64,000 bases of DNA from Psococerastis gibbosa (lineage: Eukaryota; Arthropoda; Insecta; Psocodea; Psocidae), in contig OZ020487.1 in NCBI GenBank assembly GCA_963971405.1, positions 39,343,039 to 39,407,038 on the forward strand, written 5' to 3'. Under the pieces are notes generated by a model. That model was not told where the DNA came from. It was given only the letters and a program-made list of their open reading frames with translations, and made no database searches. Made by a program: the position numbers and the translations under genes. This document shows, in pieces, positions 11,265 through 23,579 of the stretch (within the stretch, counting starts at the first letter, position 1; each line of letters opens with the position of its first letter).

Positions 11265-11532
11265 GGCGGCAATTCGACCGGCGAATTTACTTCATTTGTA
11301 ATTTGAGATTATTTTTTTCCTTTGTTTTAAGAAAACTATTATGTAGATACTTAACTTATCTATTATAAATTAAGTTATAATGTGGTAGCAGACATCATTA
11401 ATAAGTCTCTACCCTATTATAACTTAATTTATAATAGATTAGTTAAGTATCTACATAATAGTCTCCTTAAAACAAAACAAACCAAAAATTTCAAATCACA
11501 AATTAAGTAAATTCGCCGGTGGAATTGCCGCC
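11265..11532. mobile_element. Palindromic MITE (GGCGGCAATTCGACCG ends), TAA duplications
   Basis: Left end GGCGGCAATTCGACCGGCGA, right end TCGCCGGTGGAATTGCCGCC, with direct TAA at 11262-11264 and 11533-11535. The long arms include TTAACTTATCTATTATAAAT and its inverse. The centre carries TGGTAGCAGACATCATTAATAAGTCT, the box shared with the other MITEs here. Confidence 0.9.
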
Positions 11533-12129
11533 TAAGGTTGCGATATTCCGTCAAACCTTTTGTAATATTGTTTACATGGGTCATTTTTTGGAAATATTTA
11601 CCTCGCCGAGCCTGGCAAATTCGATGGTCTGTGTTATGGCTAACGTGTGCAGCCAACCTGTGCGCATAACAGTTGGGACGGTACCGTATGGCAGCAACCT
11701 TGTGTATCCACCTGAGACGTAAAATCTCTTGTCTTTACAAAGTACAATTGGACTGTATATCCTGTTCTTTGGATGCTCAGTGCATTCGTACATTCGGAGA
11801 TTAGCCGCATCCATGCATTCCGGTTATTGAATAAATTGTTTACATGCATGCTCATGTCAATTTATATTTTACTCAAACTTATAGCCGACTAAGGACGGTT
11901 CCCATCACCCTTTAAAAGGTCCCGGTAAAGAACACTACACGGCACAGTTAAGCATTGCTGAATTGGGAGTCAGTATTCCTTATGGATACTTTCCAAGTGA
12001 AGGGCCATAAAAATGACATCAATTTATACAAAAAAATGAGATAACTCTTGACTTCGTGGTATTTCATTTTAATGAACAAACAAAAAATTTGTGTTAATAA
12101 AGAAACCCCTCTAGTGGGTGTAAATATTG

Positions 12130-12312
12130 ACTTTTGGTTCTATTACTAAGCCTAGCAGAGGTAGGGTTATAAAGCCCTTTCTTACAATCAGCTAGGAAGT
12201 CCCGGGACCCCCTGCTTTACATGCCTTGTAGGAATGTAGGAAGTGTAGGACTCGAACCAACAACCTTTCGGGTGAAAGTTGGAGTCTGTACCACTACTCT
12301 ACATGTCTTGAC
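12130..12312 (-). mobile_element. tRNA-derived SINE, copy 2 (reverse strand)
   Basis: On the minus strand it reads TAGAGTAGTGGTACAGACTC (A box), then GGTTGTTGGTTCGAGTCCTAC (B box), then the family body ending in GGCTTAGTAATAGAACC. The head and body match the copies at 16205 and 17285. Confidence 0.85.
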
Positions 12313-14080
12313 AAGTTATTGTAATTTCCTAACGAATATTTGGGTTTTACTAACTCTAGTTATTCAATCAATCAACACAAATTTGTAGTTTGTTCATCCA
12401 TTTTTACACTGAAAATATTATACTTTAGTTCTTAAGAGGAAGCTGGACCCTGACATTGGCCACCCCTAGATCACCTAAAAATAAGTTTTATTTACAAAGG
12501 TGGAAAATCCGACGTTCCCTGGCATGAAAAAGTTCAAATTTACAGTAGGTCTGGCACAAGTCATGAATTTACTATGAATATCCAGTGAAAATGTATAAAC
12601 TTAACCAAGATTATTAAATTATGCCGGAACCTGATGATTTAGGTTCATATTTAGCATAACAAGTTAAAGGTCTTCAATAGAGCTTTTTTTTCTTTAGTTT
12701 CAATCTAGCGATTGGTTTGCAGCAAATCTTTCTACCTCCTTCTCCACTCCTCCTTCTCCACTCCTCCCTGTCTTGGGCCGTTCTCTTGAGTTCCAAGTAG
12801 GTTCCGCATGTAAACAATCAAATTAATGTATCCGAATTACCTCTTCAGTCGCCTCTGTTGGTTAGTACTCGTGTTGAGTTACGACACGCAATATGACATG
12901 TATTTTTACAGTTGAAAATTCCAGAGATACCATTTATTGTCTGTGCCCCTTGAAACCCCCCTTCCCCCCAAAAAAAACATTATTTTATTCCACCCAAGAC
13001 AGTTTCACCGCGCTTTGTTATCACATTATTACCGCATTTCAAAGTTCCTCATAACGAGATAAATGGTCCAGGTCGTCTGGAACACCCTGTATATAACTTA
13101 CTAACTTTCGATTTGACCAGCCATCTGTCACAAGTGCGGGGGGGAGGGGGTCTCATGTATGTAAGTTTTAATTAAATTTTTTGTTGAAAATTTGAGTTTT
13201 AATCAGATTTTTTTTTTAAAACTATCATATGAATTTACTCATTGACCCCCCCCCCCCTGTGGCTCTGCCACTGCCAGCCATCTGAGTTGCTGGCATGAAA
13301 TTGCATTGAACATACAGTATATATATAGGCCTATGAAAAAATCAACGGATCAGTGACATGAGTTTGAATCAATCAGGGAAAGTCGGTCGACACATAAAGA
13401 CTTGCAGACTCTCGGCAATCCGATACAGGTATAAGAGCAGGTAAATGACAGTTAAAATAATGGCATGGATGTGTGCCACTGTCTCCTCGGGTAATGCGTT
13501 ATGGATATTGAGTTGCCTGCGACATCCCTTCTCGGTGTAATTGACTGGAGCGTAGATGAACAACACCGCTCTTTTCCTTCCTGCCTATCTGGAAACTTTC
13601 CTGTGAAGGTGTTTACGTACTACTGTAAATGTTTTGTATTTATTTATTGCCTTCCTATTTATATATTAGTTAGTATAAGCCTGCATTTTTTTCTCGGATG
13701 GGGTCGAACCAAATGTAGCCGGATTATTATTCCCCCCCCCCCCATAGGTTAAAAGAATAATTGAATGAATAGTTTATTTTCCATCTCTACAAAATAATAA
13801 AATTAACATACAATAAAAAAAAGATTAGTTTTGCCATGTGGGAAAATTTTAATGCATGGGGTTATACAGGAAGTCACTCTCAGAATAAATTTATGAAGAG
13901 ACAGGGCTGAAATAGTGGGTTTTCACCCATTTTGGCATCAGTAAAGGTTAGATTTTTCAGATAATGTCACATCGATATTGTTGTCCGGGGCGCTGTCCTG
14001 GGGGAAGATATAGGCGGCCAAAAATGGGGTTTTGCGCATTTTCGCAACAGTAAATAAATAAAATAAATAACGACTTTATT
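12313..14080. other. Intergenic, no gene seen
   Basis: AT-rich with scattered repeat debris. TGGAACACCCTGTATATA at about 13079 resembles the CAGGGTGTTCC-type ends common in insect transposons. C and G homopolymer runs lie near 13138, 13247 and 13734. The open frames are short and unlike any family. Confidence 0.4.
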
Positions 14081-14092
14081 TTTACCTGGGCG

Positions 14093-14272
14093 CAAGGACG
14101 GATTTTGCCTCCAATTTAGGGGAGGGGGGTCAGCGGGCAGATTCAGTGGATTATAACATAAAAAAACATTATCATTTTTAATTCCCACTGTAAACCCATA
14201 TTATCTAGTGTAAGTTCATTTAATTTTGGGGGGTCCAGACCCCCTGACCCCCCTAAAATCCGCCCTTGCCCG
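14093..14272. mobile_element. G-tract element with GGATTTT...AAAATCC ends
   Basis: Left GGACGGATTTTGCCTCCAAT, then a G run, CAGCGGGCAGATTCAGTGGA, a conserved AT-rich middle (AATTCCCACTGTAAACCCAT) and GACCCCC...AAAATCCGCCCTTG. A second copy with the same order lies at 23580-23768. The ends are roughly inverted. Confidence 0.65.
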
Positions 14273-14652
14273 GGCGAATCATAAGACTAGAAAGTCTTCT
14301 ATGGGCTAACCCAGGTAAGGCAAAGAATGGTTAGTATTACAATAATCAAGATGCTTAAGACTAGTGTTGTTAGTATTGTCCTAAGTTTCCCTAATTCAAC
14401 AAAAACACAAACAGTAAGTTTAAATTTTTTAGACAAAGACTAATTGTTAATGCAACAAAAAGGGGGTCCGGGAGCTTCCCAGGGGATTTTTTGGTTGAAC
14501 ATTTAAATAAATAAAATAAATAAATAAATGTAGAGAACTTAAGCATGATGACTATACTAGGGAATTGTAATGCAGTGGTTTCCCGTTGTCTTCTGCTTCC
14601 TTATGCCGTTGACTCTTCATTGAGTTCCTCCGCAGGGCAACAGAGTGCCGTA

Positions 14653-15035
14653 GGTGCACATTCCATTGACCGGCTAGGGCTATTTCCAAAAACGGTGACG
14701 TGGTAGCAGACATTCAAGACTTAGGCGGGGTTTCCACCGACCTCGCATTGCAGAATTGACGGAAATGTTTATTTTCCTCTATGCAATGGTTAAAATTGAT
14801 CAATGATCATACAGTAAAATCACAAACAAACAAACTCAAATTAAAAATGGCGTCATGGGATATGTTAAGTACAAACATTTTAATAGATTTCTATAAAAAG
14901 AAAAATTCTAATTTCCGTCAATGTCATTTGCATTCTGCAATGCGAGATCGGTGGAAACGCAACCTAAGTCTTGAATGTCTGCTACCACGTCGCTGTTTTT
15001 GGAAATAGCCCTAGCCGGTCAATGGAATGGGCGCC
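14653..15035 (+). mobile_element. Harbinger-type MITE with MADF-like ORF, copy A
   Basis: Outer inverted repeats begin GGTGCACATTCCATTGACCG and end with the complement ...GGAATGGGCGCC, with direct GTA at 14650-14652 and 15036-15038. Inside each arm is GGTGACGTGGTAGCAGACAT, then a second inverted pair, GGCGGGGTTTCCACCGACC. The non-palindromic core encodes MASWDMLSTNILIDFYKKK from 14847. Three-bp duplications close to TWA and this small protein suggest a PIF/Harbinger derivative. Confidence 0.85.
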
Positions 15036-15764
15036 GTAGCAATAGTTGCTTATTTAATGGCGGTAACTATTTCGCCCCGTCACATAGTCATCCTCGGGCT
15101 ATTGTGACTTTTTCTAGGCAAGCCTGCCCCACCAGACTTGGCTCCACACCCTCTGTCGCTGCTTGGTCGGGGACTGCTTATCCGTTACATTCCCTATCAG
15201 CCACCTGCAAGGCTGCAACCCCGCTAGTAGCCTGCAGCTTAGCCCGGAGCTATTAGGCAATGGCTAATATTGCACTAAATTACCTTTGCAGTGTTCCAGT
15301 AAATTGATAATTTTCCATTAATAGAGCAATTTCAATGCTTCGTCTTCTCATATTCATTCTAAAAATAGCCGTTGGTAACGGTCGTTAGCTATGGATACCA
15401 TGACAAATGCTCGTTTTAGGCTCCCTAGGTATCACCACCCCCACGGAGATCCATCTCGTTATCCCCGCTTTATAGCCTCGAAGCCGGTATCAATAGAGGA
15501 AGTTTGCACCGTTAGGCCCGATCGCTGGTGCACCTACTGCTCTGGAGGGGCCGAGGCCGGCAGTTCTTGGCGGGCAGTCACTGGTGCTAGTACGTTGGAC
15601 CTAACTTATTGTTTTATTCAGTTGCGCGGGATTTGCGAACCATTTACGCCGGCTTAACTTTTCTGTAAGTTTTCTTGTGCTAATTTATAAATAAATTAAG
15701 TTGGATGAGTAGTTATTTGAAATCCATTGTAATTTTAACAGGTTTGTTCAAAAACGTTAAAATC

Positions 15765-16085
15765 AGAAAGTGCGACCACAGTGTACGTCCCGTAGGGAAT
15801 TGGCAGCCCGAAGTGTAATACTTCTTATTTTTATTTAATTAACTAAGCAAGTTTTTGAAGATTTGGCTTATTTAAGATGTAAAAGACTACTTCATAGTTC
15901 ATGCATCATATAATGGGCAAAAACTAACATTCCCTATTATGCAAGTATGTATGATGTATGAAGTAGTCTTCTACAACTTAAATGAGCCAAATCTTTAATA
16001 CTTGTTTAGTTAATTAAATAAAGAAGTAAGAAAGTATTACATTTCAGGCTGCTAATTTTCAACGGGACGTGCACTCTTAAGGCCC
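15765..16085. mobile_element. Long inverted-repeat element ending in CTCTTAAG
   Basis: Arms of about 140 bp: GTACGTCCCGTAGGGAATTG ... ATTTGGCTTATTTAAGATGT on the left, mirrored on the right by CTTAAATGAGCCAAATC ... CAACGGGACGTGCACTCTTAAG. It shares the AAAGACTACTTCAT, ATGCATCATATAAT and GAGCCAAAT blocks with the element at 32871-33275. Confidence 0.75.
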
Positions 16086-16204
16086 CGGGTTTAAACAATA
16101 GTAAGTTACATAAAACATAAAAGTATTCCATTCTATTTTACTTCTATATCTACCTAGTACAACAATTAAAGTGAGCGTCTTTGTGTTTATTGAAACTAAT
16201 TTTA

Positions 16205-16375
16205 TTTAAGGTTGTTGGTTCGAGTCCTACACTTCCTACATTTTCTGGTCATGCTTCGGAGGGCATGTATAGCAGGCGGTCTCGGGTCTTCCTAGTTGAG
16301 TGTAAGAGAGGGCTTTATAGCCCTAACTCCGCTAGGTTGGCTTAGTAATAGAACAAAAAGTCCTTATTTATTTAT
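16205..16375 (+). mobile_element. tRNA-derived SINE, copy 3 (head missing)
   Basis: Begins at the B box (GGTTGTTGGTTCGAGTCCTA), so the A-box half is missing. It then has the full family body and the GGCTTAGTAATAGAAC ... AAAAGTCCTTATTTATTTAT tail, which runs into a microsatellite. Confidence 0.85.
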
Positions 16376-16386
16376 TTCTTCTTCTT

Positions 16387-16387
16387 C

Positions 16388-16443
<56 letters not shown>
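16387..16443 (+). repeat. (TTA)n microsatellite
   Basis: About nineteen TTA/ATT triplets directly after the SINE tail and a short CTT run; probably grown from the SINE tail. Confidence 0.9.
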
Positions 16444-17037
16444 GAACCGGTTTCCACTGAAACTTTACACTCTTCCGCCAGTTCCCTCTCATTCCTTCTC
16501 CAATCTAATTAGAATTCCGAAACTAGTCGTTTTAGGGGCTCTAGGTCCATCGATTCTCTCGACATGAACGAATTATTTTTGTGTGTCTTATTCCAGATGG
16601 TATTAAGAACATAAAAACATTCTGTAGTGATTACAATGGTTCTTGTTCGTTATAATACCTTATTCTACAGCTTCCAGGTTCTACAAGTAGTCTTTATTAA
16701 TATTTCAATTTAATTTCGGATAATTATTTTTGTAACTGAGAAGTTGAGAGTTAAGGAAGATAGTCGTATCGCTAATAATTACAATTGGGCTATTGTTAGA
16801 CGCGTTCAAAACGATTCCACTCCCCCTGCATTATGTTATTCCATTCGAATTTTGTATTAATCGTATTAATACAAATAAGGATAGGCCATTACTTCCACAC
16901 TGATTTGCGAATGTCGCAAACCACCTGTGTGAGATGACTGTCATGAAACCTCCTACCTGCCATGTCATCCGAATAAATATCGACTGCACAATTGGAGCGG
17001 TGGCCCTTCCTGATTACGTACGGTAGGTTTGTGTTTG

Positions 17038-17225
17038 TGTATCCAAAAGAACTGGTACGACTTGGGGGGGGGGGAGGGGGGGGGCTTCAGAAATTTCATT
17101 GGATATTACATAGTGGTTTTTATTTTTCCTCTCAAAATCCGATTCTATCTAGTATCGAGCCATTTCATTTCGGGGGGGGGGGGGGGGTGTTTGAACCCCC
17201 CATGAACCCCCCCCCCCCCTTGGCT
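17038..17225. repeat. G-tract / C-tract repeat debris
   Basis: Several runs of 9-14 G followed by runs of C, with TTGGCTACGGCCTTG at the right end. Similar to the G-rich elements at 20225 and 20538. No gene. Confidence 0.5.
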
Positions 17226-17284
17226 ACGGCCTTGCGAGTGATCCTGTACATGCTTTTCTATTTATCAGTACCGAGAAATATTAT

Positions 17285-17495
17285 AATGTAGCGTAGTGGT
17301 ACGGGCTCTGACTTTCACCCGAAAGGTTATTGTTGGTTCGAGTGCCACACTGGCTACATTTTCTGGGCATGCTTCGGAGGGCATGTAAAGCAGGCGGTCC
17401 CTGGCCTTCCTAGTTGAGTGTAAGAGAGGGCTTTATAGCCCTAACTCCGCTAGGTTGGCTTAGTAATAATAACAATAAAAAGTCCTTATTTATTT
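17285..17495 (+). mobile_element. tRNA-derived SINE, copy 4 (best copy)
   Basis: TGTAGCGTAGTGGTACGGGC (A box) and GGTTCGAGTGCC (B box) are 45-50 bp apart, followed by the body (GCTTCGGAGGGCATGTAAAG, GGCTTTATAGCCCTAACTCC) and an AATAAAAAGTCCTTATTTAT tail. A trailing TTAAGTAG may mark the target site. Confidence 0.9.
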
Positions 17496-17529
17496 AAGTA
17501 GTAAATAATTTTTCAGGGTTAAATTTCCG

Positions 17530-17995
17530 TTGCCTCGACTTTCCCTATCACAAAGTACTGAATTAATTGATCGATGGACGATTGCAAGATGTTTGAGCCT
17601 AATAAACCGTCAAGTACGGCATCCAAGTTGCCGCAAATTTAAATCCTGCCAGTTTGCCTATTTGGCGGATTAATGGACGTTTCTCTACTGATACGTTTCC
17701 AAAACGTCAAAGACGCAGCACTGATGAGAGACTGCTGTTACAACACTCGGCAAAAAGATGCGCTCCTACTCCAAGACAAAATCTCAGCTTGGCAAAACGT
17801 AGCTACACATACCTGGCAGCAAAAATATGTAACCTGCTCCCCGTTGACATAAAATGTTGCATAGTGAAAACTTCATCGAAACACCTACTAAACTTATGGC
17901 TTCATGAGAAAAGAACAGATCTGGAAAACTTACTATTGTATTACTGTAGGATAATAAAAATTTATTTTAATGAACATTTTAATCAGTAAAACTCA
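17530..17995 (+). mobile_element. LINE 3'-end fragment (post-RT domain)
   Basis: The frame at 17654-17989 has KRSYTYLAAKICNLLPVDIK, the conserved 'R(S/T)F..A..WN.LP..I' block found after the reverse transcriptase in CR1/Jockey-type LINEs, followed by a stop and an AT-rich 3' end. 5'-truncated. Confidence 0.65.
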
Positions 17996-18596
17996 TTTTT
18001 ATTAACTCTCTTCTAGACTTCTAACATATACACATTTACATACGTAACACACACCTATACACCATCATAACAAATCTGAATTAAATTGAAACACTGCACC
18101 GGCCTTAGCACGGTCAACAGTCAACGGTCTTCGACACGAATCTTTCTCTGCGCACACCTACAAACGTGTTCTCGCGCGTCAATTCAAAAGAGGCAAAGTA
18201 CTTCGATTAATACTTATCTTTCAATGTACTTCTGTACCTACCGGCACATATACTCGAAGGAGTCCCGCGAATAGAAAAAAAATCTCTAACACGTACCCGT
18301 TCGAGTAGATTGTCTTTTACCCTTGGTCCACTGAGCACGTATGAAAATTAGGTAAATCCTCCATGTAGTGAGCATCTGTCTTTGAATTTTTCACCTAATT
18401 AGGTATCCGTTGAGAAAATGCTGGAAATGTAGGTTGCTCTACTCGTCGGTTCGGTGAAAGGAACAATAGATAAATTATTGTTATTTCAATTGCTCACCTA
18501 CTGTATGTTTCAAGCTATAAGTTGATTAGCAATTATGTTGCTCATGCATGATTTTCAGTAGAAAGTTTCAATTTCTGTTATTGTTGAGGTGGCTTT

Positions 18597-18955
18597 TACA
18601 TTACTACTTCCAACGGCCATACCCAGTTGAATCCACCAGAACGCAGCCTGTTCCAAACACCAGCAAACGTGGTAGTGTGCACAGCGTTAGCAGGGGAACA
18701 TGGTGGGACATGATAACACCCTGAGACTATACCAGTCAGTGTGTGGCGAGTCCTGGTCTCCTCCGAATTAATCGTGTGACTTTACTATGTTCCCCAAGTG
18801 GATCGGAATCCACAATAATCAGGAGGTCCACCCTGTCAGTCAACTCCTCTTCTCCCCGACGTGAAGGAGTCGGCCCTTAGGGTGCCTCACGTAAATGAAC
18901 AGACTCACTCCCCCCCGCCAGGCTTAAAGCAGAAATGCTGAAAGCAGGCGTGGAA
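18597..18955 (-). repeat. ~370-bp dispersed repeat, reverse copy
   Basis: Complement of the 10062 repeat: CCAACGGCCATACC at the left, ATAATCAGGAGGTCCACCCTG in the middle, and CAGAAATGCTGAAAGCAGGCG at the right. Nearly full length. Confidence 0.8.
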
Positions 18956-20537
18956 AAAAAATACTGCAGTGAACGTGAAAATGTTTATACTGTATATTAC
19001 GCAAAGTTTCCTCTTACTAGGCCTTGCACCAACTTTTGCAAAATGGAATCCTGCATACGTTCCTGCACATCACCTTTAATTGGAGTGGACTACAATAGCC
19101 CAATAATGGCGATTTGGGATTATTATAATACCGGGGTTTATTCAATTGTTTTAAGCAAATGATAGCAAAATGCAAAATTAATCCTCGGTATATTTTTTGG
19201 TGAGTTTTCAATTTTTTCTCCAGCTTAGATGTAGACACATTAATTAAAATTCTACTTATATTTCAAAATTATACCTGTACCTTTTAATGTTTATTAGTGT
19301 TTCCTTCAATTATGAAACAATGCAACCATTCTCTTATATTCTAATAATTTATTATTTTATTGTAACACCTTCACGTGACAACTTACTTCTGTGGTATTAA
19401 GAAATAAACCCCAGTATTATGTTAATCCCAAATCGCCATTATAGGGCTGCATGAGAGGAAGGTTCCTTTTAAAACACCTCGCTCCACATCATCCAACAAG
19501 CGTAACGTAACCAACCCAGAATTCGTTGCTTCCTGTCATACATCCCAACTTATCACGCACTATATTATTTATGCCGAGAAAAGTAGGCTTTCTTAAATTG
19601 TTGTTCGGTGTGGTCTCGTTTCGTCCCGACCCCTCCGACCCTTGCTGTACCTGACAAGGGCAATTGTTATATCCCGTTGGCAATTGGACGCCATGGTTTC
19701 GTGCTTAATTTAACCGCACGCAACCTTACGCGACAAATTGAACAGGTACCGAAGGTTCTGAAAGGTGAAACTCATAACAGCTTGTACTTTTACACGAATA
19801 GGCTATTACAAATTTCTTATAATGTTTTTGTAGCCACTGATAATTTTATTGACATATTTATCCCAATAATAGTATATTTATTCAATGAACAAAAGAAGTC
19901 CTCCTGCCTGAACTTTCCAGCGTTATATGAAGCAATCAGTTTGCTGGCAGTAATTCATGGTAACCCGAGCACTTAAATTTTATGTTCGTGGCTACTTCGG
20001 TCATTTGAGAGTTGTTGTACCCAGCAAGCTCAATTGTTAGGTGTGATCAGCGCGCGGTTGATGCGAGATTGAAATAAGCGGCCAGATAGTTCCTAAAACG
20101 TGTTCTGAACTCCACGAGAACTCCACTCCAACTGAATGCGCAGGTTTCAATGAATTTAGCCAAAAAATGACGGAAGGACCTTAAATTTTAAAGGCAAGCA
20201 AGACCGTATCCATGATTTTTCTAAGGGGGGGGGGGGTTGTTGTATGTGTTAGAACGGGTTAGAATGGACGAATTTAACCACGATGCATAAGGTTATTTTT
20301 TTTTCAAATCTGTTTGGCAGGGGGGGGGGGTTGAATTCTCCCCCCCCCCCGGGTACGGCCTTGAAGTCAGATGAGGCTAAGATTTGTTGAACTTTGCTAC
20401 AATATACTTTAGCTTATGTACTATGTACATATTATTCAAGTCATATGACCATTGCCCTAGGTGTTGGTCACAAGTAGCAGTTCCAAGTTCTCTGCTGTTA
20501 AATTAGGCTTAAATACCATATAGCTATGATCCTTATC
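18956..20537. other. Intergenic, no gene seen
   Basis: CCCAATAATGGCGATTTGGGATTAT near 19100 has an inverse partner near 19420 (TTAATCCCAAATCGCCATTATAGG), suggesting an inverted-repeat element of about 350 bp. The longer open frame at 19608-19976 has no family resemblance. G and C runs occur at 20225-20350. Confidence 0.4.
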
Positions 20538-20954
20538 CAGTGGCGTAGCCCAGGGGGGGGGGCAGCGGGGTCCGGACCCCCCCCCCCCCCCAAATTTAGC
20601 AAAACTGAAACTTTTTCAGATATTTATTCAAACAAATTCTCCGGGGAGACCCCGGTCCCCCTGTTTCCAGTTTTGTTAATAATGTTATCGTCTGCAAAAT
20701 CGATTTTTTTTTGCTGACAAACTATATCAGGCCTATTTTTTACAAAAATCTTCCCATGCCACTAATTAAAAAATGCGTACGTCCATGAGGACGGCTTTCC
20801 TATTTTTCTACCATTTTACGAAACTTCAGGGGGGGGGGGGCAAATGTAACAGCACCTCATTCGAAAACCTATCGTAATTCATAAATGGGCAAACTTTATG
20901 TATTGATGTTGCATGAAAACTTTACCCCCAAAAAAATTTCTGGCTACGCCACTG
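20538..20954. mobile_element. hAT-like G-rich element with CAGTGGCGTAGC ends
   Basis: Left CAGTGGCGTAGCCCAGGGGG, right GGCTACGCCACTG. CAGTGGCG-type ends suit hAT elements, but the flanking 8-mers (TCCTTATC / TTCTTGGC) match only in part. The interior is G-tract rich with no transposase. Confidence 0.55.
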
Positions 20955-21059
20955 TTCTTGGCTCTGTCGTTATTCTTCTGTCTATGTCTGTGCTAATTTT
21001 GTTGTAATCAATTGGTTACTTCTGCTCCTAAATAGACGAAGCTCTTGACATTTTCGAAA

Positions 21060-21188
21060 GGCGCTTATTCCACCGACCGACATAGTGATTATTGACGTGG
21101 TAGCAGACATTAAAGACAGTGTAAAAATGTCTGCTGCCATGTCAATATCAGCATTATATTTACTATTGACGTCGGTGGAATAACCGCC
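21060..21188. mobile_element. Small MITE with AAA target duplications
   Basis: Ends GGCGCTTATTCCACCGACC and GACGTCGGTGGAATAACCGCC, with direct AAA on both sides. Inner box GACGTGGTAGCAGACATTAAAGAC and its inverse. Same superfamily as the other GGCG MITEs, though the outer ends are unique to this copy. Confidence 0.85.
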
Positions 21189-21890
21189 AAAGCCATCCAC
21201 CCCTACTACAGTCTCTTCACCTCCTTTCCATTGTGTTGCGCAGTAATATTGTCCCCTCTTTAGAATAGCACCAGAACCAAATGTATATGTGTTATCGGCA
21301 AGCCTGACCATAATAATGGAAAGAAGGTACAAGTAGACTTGACATAACAAGCTCTTGGACGTGTTGTACAATACTGGTGCAAATGCCGTAATGTTGGTAT
21401 CATTAATCCAATAGGTATACAATGCAGTACCGTAAATGAGGGCACTGGAAAATTTCTTTTTACATTGGAAAATATCGTAGTCCCCAATGTATTTAATTTT
21501 ACAGAAAGTTTCCGAAGAATGGCAAATTTATTGGTTCTCATTTAATTACATGACTAGATGCTTACTCTTTGTTCTCTTGTAGAATTTGAGCACTTTTTAT
21601 TTGATCAATAGCCTGGGGAAGTAGTAGGAAACGTGGATTAGTACTGGCTGCATTCTTGAAACCTGGAACTGTTAGACGTTGTGTCCAGCATCAGTATACG
21701 ATACTAGTTGCGCGAGTTCGCCAATTACACTGTCTCCCCATTACGGTTATCGATCCGAGGAAGTGTTGTGATTGGGGCGACGAGCTCCTCATCCGTTCTC
21801 TAATGCAGCTTGTCGTGGCTTATCTGGCTCGGTACTGTCAATCCAATTTCCGCTGGCCAGATGCAAAGTAACTTGACACTTGTCCAGAGT

Positions 21891-22128
21891 CAGTGGCGGT
21901 GCTAGAAATTTTAAGGCGGGGGGGGGGGCATGGGGGGCATGACTTCTATCTGGGCGGGGCCAATGAAAAAACAAAACATTTTTCATTGAGAGTAGGCATA
22001 TTGTTCAATAATTCTGCAATTTAACAACATGTAAAATATCTCAAAAGTGGGGGGGGGGGCGGAGGTGCCGGAGAAACTCTTGGGGGGGGGGGGCAGCCCC
22101 CTCGGGCTCCCCCGTAGCGCCGCCACTG
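21891..22128. mobile_element. G-rich element with CAGTGGCGGTGCTA ends
   Basis: Left CAGTGGCGGTGCTAGAAATT, right CCGTAGCGCCGCCACTG. The interior contains several runs of nine or more G. No open frame of note; I saw no clear 8-bp duplication. Confidence 0.6.
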
Positions 22129-22699
22129 TAACAGTCCAGTTAGTAGAGGACTGGGCTGTAAAACGGAAGTTCGAGGATCGAGACTCGACTAAAGGAAAAT
22201 TTTCCCCCTAACCCTAATGGTTACCTTATACTAGTCGGGAAGAAACGCAGCTTCCCCAGACATGGCGACAACATTCCAAACAGAGACATTGTTAAGAAAG
22301 CGGATCCTCTTTTTGTTTTGTCAGGCAAGAACCCTTTTCAAAGCGGCAGTCTCTAAGGTCCAAATTGCCATGATGATCGCCAATCTTCAATAGAAGAGAC
22401 ATTTAAATAAGAAGAAGAAAAAATCTTTCTCTGTGGTAGTACTGGGAAGCTTGGTGCTTTGTTTTGTTTGTTCTGTAGAATACGCTTCCAAAAATGGCGT
22501 GTAGCTCTATTCGGGTGACTTAGGATGGGCCGCAGTACCAACGAAATGGTCACCGATATAGTTTATACTCAGTTTTCGTCTGTCTAGGGCAAGGTACTCT
22601 ACGGTCATGTGACTGTCATGCAAATTCAAAGGGAGAGAAAATATAACTTAACTTTTAAAAGAATGCTGTTATGTAACGTTGGATTCGTTATTGCTTTCC

Positions 22700-23200
22700 G
22701 ATTTATACGTAGTATAAGGAAATCTTTGTGACGGTCGAAATTTTCGATTCCGAGATTTCAACGGATTTACACGTTTTGAGGTCCCAGGAACCCAAAAAAG
22801 TGGTTTTTACGAAATGTCTGTCTGTCTGTCTGTTGCTCTGTCGCTCTGTCTGTCTGTCTGTCTGTTCATCGATTTAAATGAAATTTGGCACGTAGGTTAA
22901 TAAAAATCATACCTCCAGACCATTTTTTTATTTTAGGCTAACTCAAATTGGGGGGGGGGGGGGGGTTATTCTCAAAATGTCTAAAAAAATTATTTCTCAA
23001 AAATGGCTCCAACGATTTCTTTTAAATTCACATATATTGTAGTCGTTATTAATGTTGATAAAATGCGGGGGGTCGCTTGCCCCTGGATGGTTTGCTTCTG
23101 GGGGTAAAAAAATAAAAATAACTAAATTTAAAAAAAAAATGACTAAAAAATAATGTTTCTGCGAAACCTTTCTATCGATGATTTCTAACTTCAAGCATGT
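22700..23200. repeat. Repeat region with (TCTG)n and G run
   Basis: A TCTG microsatellite at about 22817-22866 is followed by GATTTAAATGAAATTTGGCAC and a 14-G run near 22950. The TTTTTTATTTTAGGCTAACTCAA stretch resembles 45948-45978. No gene. Confidence 0.5.
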
Positions 23201-23579
23201 TTTAGGTAGTAAATTGAATAATGAAACCGGATAGTTTGGTTTTTTTTTGAAAAAATGAAAGCAAATTCACGCTCAAGTGTATTGCGTGCCCTGCCATTAT
23301 TTCTGTGGGGTAATGTTTTCCTTAATAAGTAGGCGCAAAATAGTCAGTGTATACAAAAGCGCGGGCCTTTAAATGGTCGCCTTATTCGCTTAACGCACAA
23401 AAGAGAAGCACAGCTCTTTCTTGAGACATTTTGGTTCCTAAATATTTTTTTACAAATTGTTTTCATGCCGAGAAAGACCTCTCACATGATGCAATGATCG
23501 AGAAAATGTAAAAAAAAAATCGGGGAAATAAGGGGTTGGGAGATTCCGCAGACCCTGATTTTCCTCTACGCTACCTAAA

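Noticed and set aside
19608-19976. 122-codon open frame as a gene
   Set aside because: No recognisable motif, no splice context, and the region lies near inverted-repeat debris; probably chance.
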